Positions 60,171 to 64,000 of a DNA stretch of 64,000 bases are shown one piece after another. This DNA comes from Polyangiaceae bacterium. GTDB lineage: Bacteria > Myxococcota_A > Polyangia > Polyangiales > Polyangiaceae. The DNA is taken from NCBI GenBank assembly GCA_025937785.1, contig JAICQQ010000014.1, positions 1 through 64,000 of the forward strand, given 5' to 3'. The notes beneath the pieces were generated by a model. It had not been told where the DNA came from, made no database searches, and saw only the letters and a program-made list of their open reading frames with translations. The translations under genes and the position numbers were made by a program. Numbering within the stretch: the stretch's first letter is position 1; every line of letters begins with the position of its first letter.

Positions 60171-61541
60171 TTGCTGATGTCAGAGGATCCGCTGCCCCGA
60201 CGCTTCGGCCCCTACCACTTGTTCGACAAGATCGGTGAAGGTGGGATGGCACGGCTGTACCTCGGGCACAGAAAGACCGACCTGGGGGGCGAGCGACTGG
60301 TGGTGGTGAAGCAGGTGCTGCCCATGCTTGCGGACAGCGACGAGTTCTGCCGCCTCTTGACTCAAGAAGCCAAGCTCGCAGCCCGCCTTTCTCACCGGAA
60401 CATCGCGCAAGTCGTCGATCTGGGTCGCGAGGACGACGTGCTCTACATCGCCATGGAGTACGTCGAGGGCTTCGACCTGCGCGACTTACTCCGCGCTTGC
60501 TCCAAGAAGCAATTGCCGCTGCCCGTCCAGTATGCGCTGCTCATCGCCGTCGAAATGCTGCGAGGCCTCGACTACGCGCACAAGAAGCAGGACGACTCGG
60601 GCGAAGCGTTGGGCATCGTACACCGGGACGTGTCACCCTCTAACGTCCTCATCAGCTTCGAAGGGGACGTCAAGCTTTGCGACTTCGGCATCGCCCTGGC
60701 ATTCGGAGCGGAGGCGTTCCTGCCGGAAGCAGGCGTGCAGGGCAAAGCCGGCTACATGAGCCCGGAGGCGGCCGTGGGTGCTCCGATCGACGAACGTTCG
60801 GATATTTTTTCGGCCGGAGTCATTTTGTGGGAACTGTTGAACGGTCGCCGCCTCTACCGCGGCGAAGACCGCCAGGCGCCCACGCTCGAGATGGCGGCCG
60901 CGGCGGTGATCCCTGCGCTGCGTCACCGCGGCTACCCGCTGGAAGAAGAACTGCACGCCATCGTCATGCGCGCACTCGCGAAAGACCGCGACCAACGCTT
61001 CCCGAGCGCGGCGGAGATGCGCGCGGAGCTCGAGGCGTACGTGCGAGAAAGTTCCCTGTTCGCGAGCCCGCTGAAGTTCGGCCAGTGGCTGACGGAGCAT
61101 TTCGCCGATGAGATTCTGGCTCGCCGCCGCGCCCGCGAGGTTGCAGCCAAAGCCATTGCGGCGGGGCCGCTCGTGAAGCTGACCGTGTCTGGGGCGCCGC
61201 CGCCCGTGGCAGCTACCCCTGCTCCAGCGATGCCCCCTGCTCCAGCGATGCCCCCTGCTCCAGCGATGCCCCCTGCTCCAGCGATGCCCCCTGCTCCAGC
61301 GATGGCCGTTACTGCGGCGATGGCCGCTGCTGCCGCGCCGATGCCCCCTGCACCGAGCATGGGCGCTGCCGCGTCGCAGCCAGCCATCGACGCCGCGCGC
61401 GCTGTCCCGCGCGAGCTGGGCGAACGCGCGAGCCCCGCCCTCGGCTTTCACAGCACCATTTCACGGCCACCCCTCGTCGCCTGGTTCGCGGCAGCAGCGT
61501 TGCTCGTGATGCTGGTCGTGATCGCGCTGTTGTCCCGCTAG
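60171..61541 (+). CDS. Hanks-type Ser/Thr protein kinase with Pro-rich linker and C-terminal TM
   Basis: The 456-aa protein has a complete eukaryotic-like kinase domain (about 12-285): glycine loop GEGGMARLYLG, Lys in VVKQV, catalytic HRDVSPSNVL, DFG in LCDFGIA and a GYMSPEA activation end. HRDVSPSN differs from HRDLKPxN in the Lys position, as in the PknB-like group common in myxobacteria. A Pro/Ala/Met-rich linker made of repeated PPAPAM (five 18-bp units, 61216-61304) leads to a C-terminal TM helix (FAAAALLVMLVVIALL), so the kinase faces the cytoplasm. The start may be ATG 60171 or 60177. priA begins 2 bp after its stop. Confidence 0.93.
   Translation: MLMSEDPLPRRFGPYHLFDKIGEGGMARLYLGHRKTDLGGERLVVVKQVLPMLADSDEFCRLLTQEAKLAARLSHRNIAQVVDLGREDDVLYIAMEYVEGFDLRDLLRACSKKQLPLPVQYALLIAVEMLRGLDYAHKKQDDSGEALGIVHRDVSPSNVLISFEGDVKLCDFGIALAFGAEAFLPEAGVQGKAGYMSPEAAVGAPIDERSDIFSAGVILWELLNGRRLYRGEDRQAPTLEMAAAAVIPALRHRGYPLEEELHAIVMRALAKDRDQRFPSAAEMRAELEAYVRESSLFASPLKFGQWLTEHFADEILARRRAREVAAKAIAAGPLVKLTVSGAPPPVAATPAPAMPPAPAMPPAPAMPPAPAMPPAPAMAVTAAMAAAAAPMPPAPSMGAAASQPAIDAARAVPRELGERASPALGFHSTISRPPLVAWFAAAALLVMLVVIALLSR
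61216..61304. repeat. Five 18-bp tandem repeats in the kinase linker
   Basis: The unit cccctgctccagcgatgc repeats five times from 61216 and codes for the PPAPAM linker. The length is a multiple of three, so copy-number change keeps the frame. Confidence 0.9.
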
Positions 61542-61542
61542 G

Positions 61543-63798
61543 TTGGGCGAGCCCGTCGTGTTCGTTCGCGTCGCTGTGCCAGTCCCGCTCGGGCAAGCCT
61601 TCACGTATTCAGTTCCTGAAGCGACCAAGGTTGCGCCCGTGCGCGGCGCACGCGTCCTAGTAGAGTTCGGCAAGAGGAAGCTGTTCGGTGTGGTGCTCGA
61701 CGTCTCGCCGACGGCGGGCGACGAGGTCGAACCTGCCAAGCTCAAACCGGTGCTCGCCGTGATCGACACCGAACCCGTCGTGAAGAGCGAGCTGCTCGAT
61801 TTCTTGCTCGAGCTGGCTCGTTACTACCTGGCTCCGATCGGTGAAGTACTGCGGCTCGCGCTGCCCGCCCTCGAGCGCGGCAGCCTCGAAGACCTGGCCG
61901 AGCAGGGGCTGCTCGCTCCCAAGGCGCGTGCCGTGGGGCGAGTCGTGCAGGTTGCCGTCGCAAGCGCGGGCGCGAGCGCGCCGGAGACACTGGCGGGCGC
62001 TGCGCTCGCAGTCTGGCAACACCTCTCCGAGAAGGAGGCGGTACCCATCGGTGACCTCGAGAAGCTGCACAAAGGCGCTCGAAGAACCATCAAGAAGCTC
62101 GCCGAGCTCGGACTCTGTCATATCGAAAGGCGCGAGCAGGTGAGCGCTAACGCGACCGCCGAGTTCAGCCCCGACCAGCGACCCGAGCTCACCGAAGCTC
62201 AGGCACGAGCGGTTGCAGCCTTGACCGAGGCGCTCGACCAGCGAACACCTCGGGCCTTCCTGCTGGATGGGGTCACCGCATCGGGCAAGACGGAGGTTTA
62301 TCTGCACGCCGCCGAGCATTGCCTGAAGCAAGGCAAGGGCGCGATCGTGCTGGTCCCCGAGATCGCGCTCACACCGCAGCTCACGGCGCGATTCCGAGCA
62401 CGCCTGGGGGACGCGATCGCCATCGTACACAGCGGCCTCGGCAACAAGGAGCGCCTGCACATGTGGAAGCAATTGCAAAAGGGCGCCTTCAAGGTCGCCG
62501 TCGGCGCGCGCTCCGCGCTCTTCGCTCCCGTGACGGACCTGGCGCTGATCTGTGTCGACGAAGAACACGACGGTTCGTTCAAGCAGGAAGAAGGCGTGCG
62601 CTACAACGCGCGGGACATGGCGCTGTTGCGGGCGCATCGCGCCGAGGCCGTGGCGGTGCTCGGTTCCGCCACGCCCTCGCTCAGCAGCGAAGCCGCGGTC
62701 CGCAGCGGCAAGATGACGCGCCTGAGGTTGCCGGCCCGCGCCAACCAGAAAGCGGTGCTGCCTCGGGTCACGGTCGTGGACCTGAAACGCGTGGGAGCCG
62801 GCCCCTCGGGGGACCGCTTCCTGAGCTTGCCGCTCTACCGCGCGCTCGAACGCTGTCTCGGTGCCGGCGAGCAAGCCATCTTGTTCCTGAACCGGCGCGG
62901 GTTCGCGCCCAGCCTGGTCTGTGAAGGCTGCGGCAATTTCATCGAATGTCCCCAGTGCTCGGTGGCCATGACCTTGCACCGCGCGCGGGGCGAGCGCCTG
63001 GTGTGCCACTACTGCGATTACGCCAGGGCTCGCACGGAAACCTGCCCCCGCTGCGGCAGCGACCGACTCACCGAAGAGGGCGTGGGCACCGAACGGGTCG
63101 AAGAGCAGCTCGGGAAGGCGTTCCCCAAAGCTCGCATCGGACGCCTCGATCGCGACGTCGCCGCAGGCGCCAAGAGCGAACGTGTTCTGGCCCGGATGCG
63201 GCGCGGCGAGATCGACATCTTGGTGGGCACCCAGATGGTGACGAAGGGCCACGATCTACCGTCGGTCACGCTGGTCGGCGTACTGAACGCCGACGCCGCG
63301 CTCTCGCTGCCCGATTTCCGTGCTGCTGAACGCTGCTTTCACCTGCTGGTGCAGGTAGCCGGGCGCGCCGGGCGCGGCGACAAGCCCGGGGAGGTGTTGA
63401 TCCAAACCCGCCAGCCCGAACACCCCGCCGTCGCGCTCGCCGCGCAGCACGACGTCCCGGGTTTCACGGAACGTGAGATGCGAGAACGACGCGAGCTCGG
63501 GTACCCACCCTTCGCGCGCTTGGCGCTGATCAAGCTCGATGCGCTCGACGCTGCAGTGGCCGAACGCGAAGCCACGCGCCTGGCAGCGCTCGCGCGTTCG
63601 CTGGCCACCCCGGTGATCTCGGTGGTGGGGCCGGCGCCCGCGCCGCTGGCACGCCTGCGAAACCGCTATCGCTTTCGCTTCATGGTGCGCGGCAGCGATC
63701 GCGCCGCCCTGCGAAAGGTGCTGCTCGGGCTGGCCCGCGCCAAACCCCGAGGCGACGTGCGCGTCGCCATCGACGTCGATCCCGTGAGCATGTTGTAG
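61543..63798 (+). CDS. priA: Primosomal replication-restart helicase PriA
   Basis: The 751-aa helicase restarts stalled replication forks. An N-terminal DNA-binding region is followed by a DEAH-like helicase with Walker A VTASGKTE, Walker B VDEEHD, and four Cys pairs for two zinc sites (CEGC, CPQC, CHYC, CPRC) at about 463-510. Motif VI, VQVAGRAGRGDKPG, completes the core. The start is TTG at 61543, 2 bp after the kinase stop, or GTG at 61558; both are rare starts, and no strong ribosome site is seen. Confidence 0.95.
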   Translation: MGEPVVFVRVAVPVPLGQAFTYSVPEATKVAPVRGARVLVEFGKRKLFGVVLDVSPTAGDEVEPAKLKPVLAVIDTEPVVKSELLDFLLELARYYLAPIGEVLRLALPALERGSLEDLAEQGLLAPKARAVGRVVQVAVASAGASAPETLAGAALAVWQHLSEKEAVPIGDLEKLHKGARRTIKKLAELGLCHIERREQVSANATAEFSPDQRPELTEAQARAVAALTEALDQRTPRAFLLDGVTASGKTEVYLHAAEHCLKQGKGAIVLVPEIALTPQLTARFRARLGDAIAIVHSGLGNKERLHMWKQLQKGAFKVAVGARSALFAPVTDLALICVDEEHDGSFKQEEGVRYNARDMALLRAHRAEAVAVLGSATPSLSSEAAVRSGKMTRLRLPARANQKAVLPRVTVVDLKRVGAGPSGDRFLSLPLYRALERCLGAGEQAILFLNRRGFAPSLVCEGCGNFIECPQCSVAMTLHRARGERLVCHYCDYARARTETCPRCGSDRLTEEGVGTERVEEQLGKAFPKARIGRLDRDVAAGAKSERVLARMRRGEIDILVGTQMVTKGHDLPSVTLVGVLNADAALSLPDFRAAERCFHLLVQVAGRAGRGDKPGEVLIQTRQPEHPAVALAAQHDVPGFTEREMRERRELGYPPFARLALIKLDALDAAVAEREATRLAALARSLATPVISVVGPAPAPLARLRNRYRFRFMVRGSDRAALRKVLLGLARAKPRGDVRVAIDVDPVSML

Positions 63799-63838
63799 CG
63801 GCTCGCTGACGATGCATGTTAACCACGGAATGTTGCGC

Positions 63839-64000
63839 ATGAGGTTCCACGCCACCGCGATTCTCTCGAGCCTCGCCGCGTGGCTCTTCAGCCCGACGGC
63901 GCTGGCTTTCGAAGAACAGTGGCACGTGGGGGGCGGCATCGGAGCCGTGTCCGCTTCGGAGTCGCGGCTGGGACTGGGTCCGGCGGTCAACCTGTATGGC
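63839..64000 (+). CDS. Exported outer-membrane-type protein, 5' part only
   Basis: From ATG 63839 the first 54 residues form a signal peptide (AILSSLAAWLFSPTALA) followed by FEEQWHVGGGIGAVSASESRLGLGPAVNLYG. This is typical of the first strands of a small outer-membrane barrel. An alternative ATG lies at 63812. The gene runs off the right edge, so neither length nor family can be told. Confidence 0.6.
   Translation, partial: MRFHATAILSSLAAWLFSPTALAFEEQWHVGGGIGAVSASESRLGLGPAVNLYG

Overview
The window is a high-GC, gene-dense chromosomal segment that looks myxobacterial, most likely order Polyangiales (Sorangium/Polyangium relatives). The evidence for this is a kinase-TPR-GAF-sigma54 activator fusion, a Hanks-type kinase with a proline-rich linker, many cysteine-rich or acidic lipoproteins, a TonB-domain/TonB-receptor fusion, a complete pilMNOPQ cluster and a Gld-like ABC system, all with strong GC3 bias. 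I see no phage, no CRISPR array and no tRNA or rRNA gene. The only mobile-element trace is a frameshifted IS5-type transposase fragment at the left edge.

Layout. 0-5.5 kb: transposase remnant, a Dam-type DNA methyltransferase and a 1443-aa kinase/sigma54 activator overlapping it by 4 bp. 5.5-9.9 kb: a minus-strand cluster of an outer-membrane barrel protein, a 13-haem c-type cytochrome, an 84-aa protein and a lipoprotein with a haem-like motif. I read this as a candidate porin-cytochrome electron conduit. 10-24.4 kb: a REC-GGDEF diguanylate cyclase, a PQQ-type sugar dehydrogenase homologue, a TonB receptor with a partner lipoprotein, a TPR/WD40 lipoprotein, DHFR plus pyroglutamyl peptidase, a Cys-rich lipoprotein, an SGNH hydrolase and a membrane protein. 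24.5-31.2 kb: type IV pilus alignment and secretin genes pilMNOPQ. Divergent from them is a sigma-28-like factor with a good -24/-12 (sigma54) promoter. 31.2-43.5 kb: RNA uracil methyltransferase, glutamate dehydrogenase, hybrid histidine kinase, cytochrome P450, lipoprotein, Uma2 nuclease-fold protein, a Cys/Met-metabolism PLP enzyme and MutS2.

43.6-49.3 kb is the most accessory-looking part: an unusual hypothetical gene, a second Uma2 protein, a decayed partial copy of the outer-membrane gene found intact 4 kb further on, a secreted trypsin-like protease and a secreted pentapeptide-repeat protein. 49.3-58.2 kb: pheT (without pheS), a four-gene Gld-like ABC cluster whose ATPase has a long polyaspartate tail, and an isolated fliO-fliP pair. 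58.3-64 kb: lipoprotein, a short intergenic repeat region, a DUF3634-like small protein, a Ser/Thr kinase, priA and the start of an exported protein.

The strongest second-look items are the porin/cytochrome cluster, the 18-bp repeat array that sits exactly on a gene junction and contains a stop/start overlap in each unit, the sigma54 promoter in front of a sigma-28-like gene next to the pilus cluster, the orphan fliOP pair, and the duplicated and internally deleted outer-membrane gene. Functional calls rest on motif reading only; no database search was possible.
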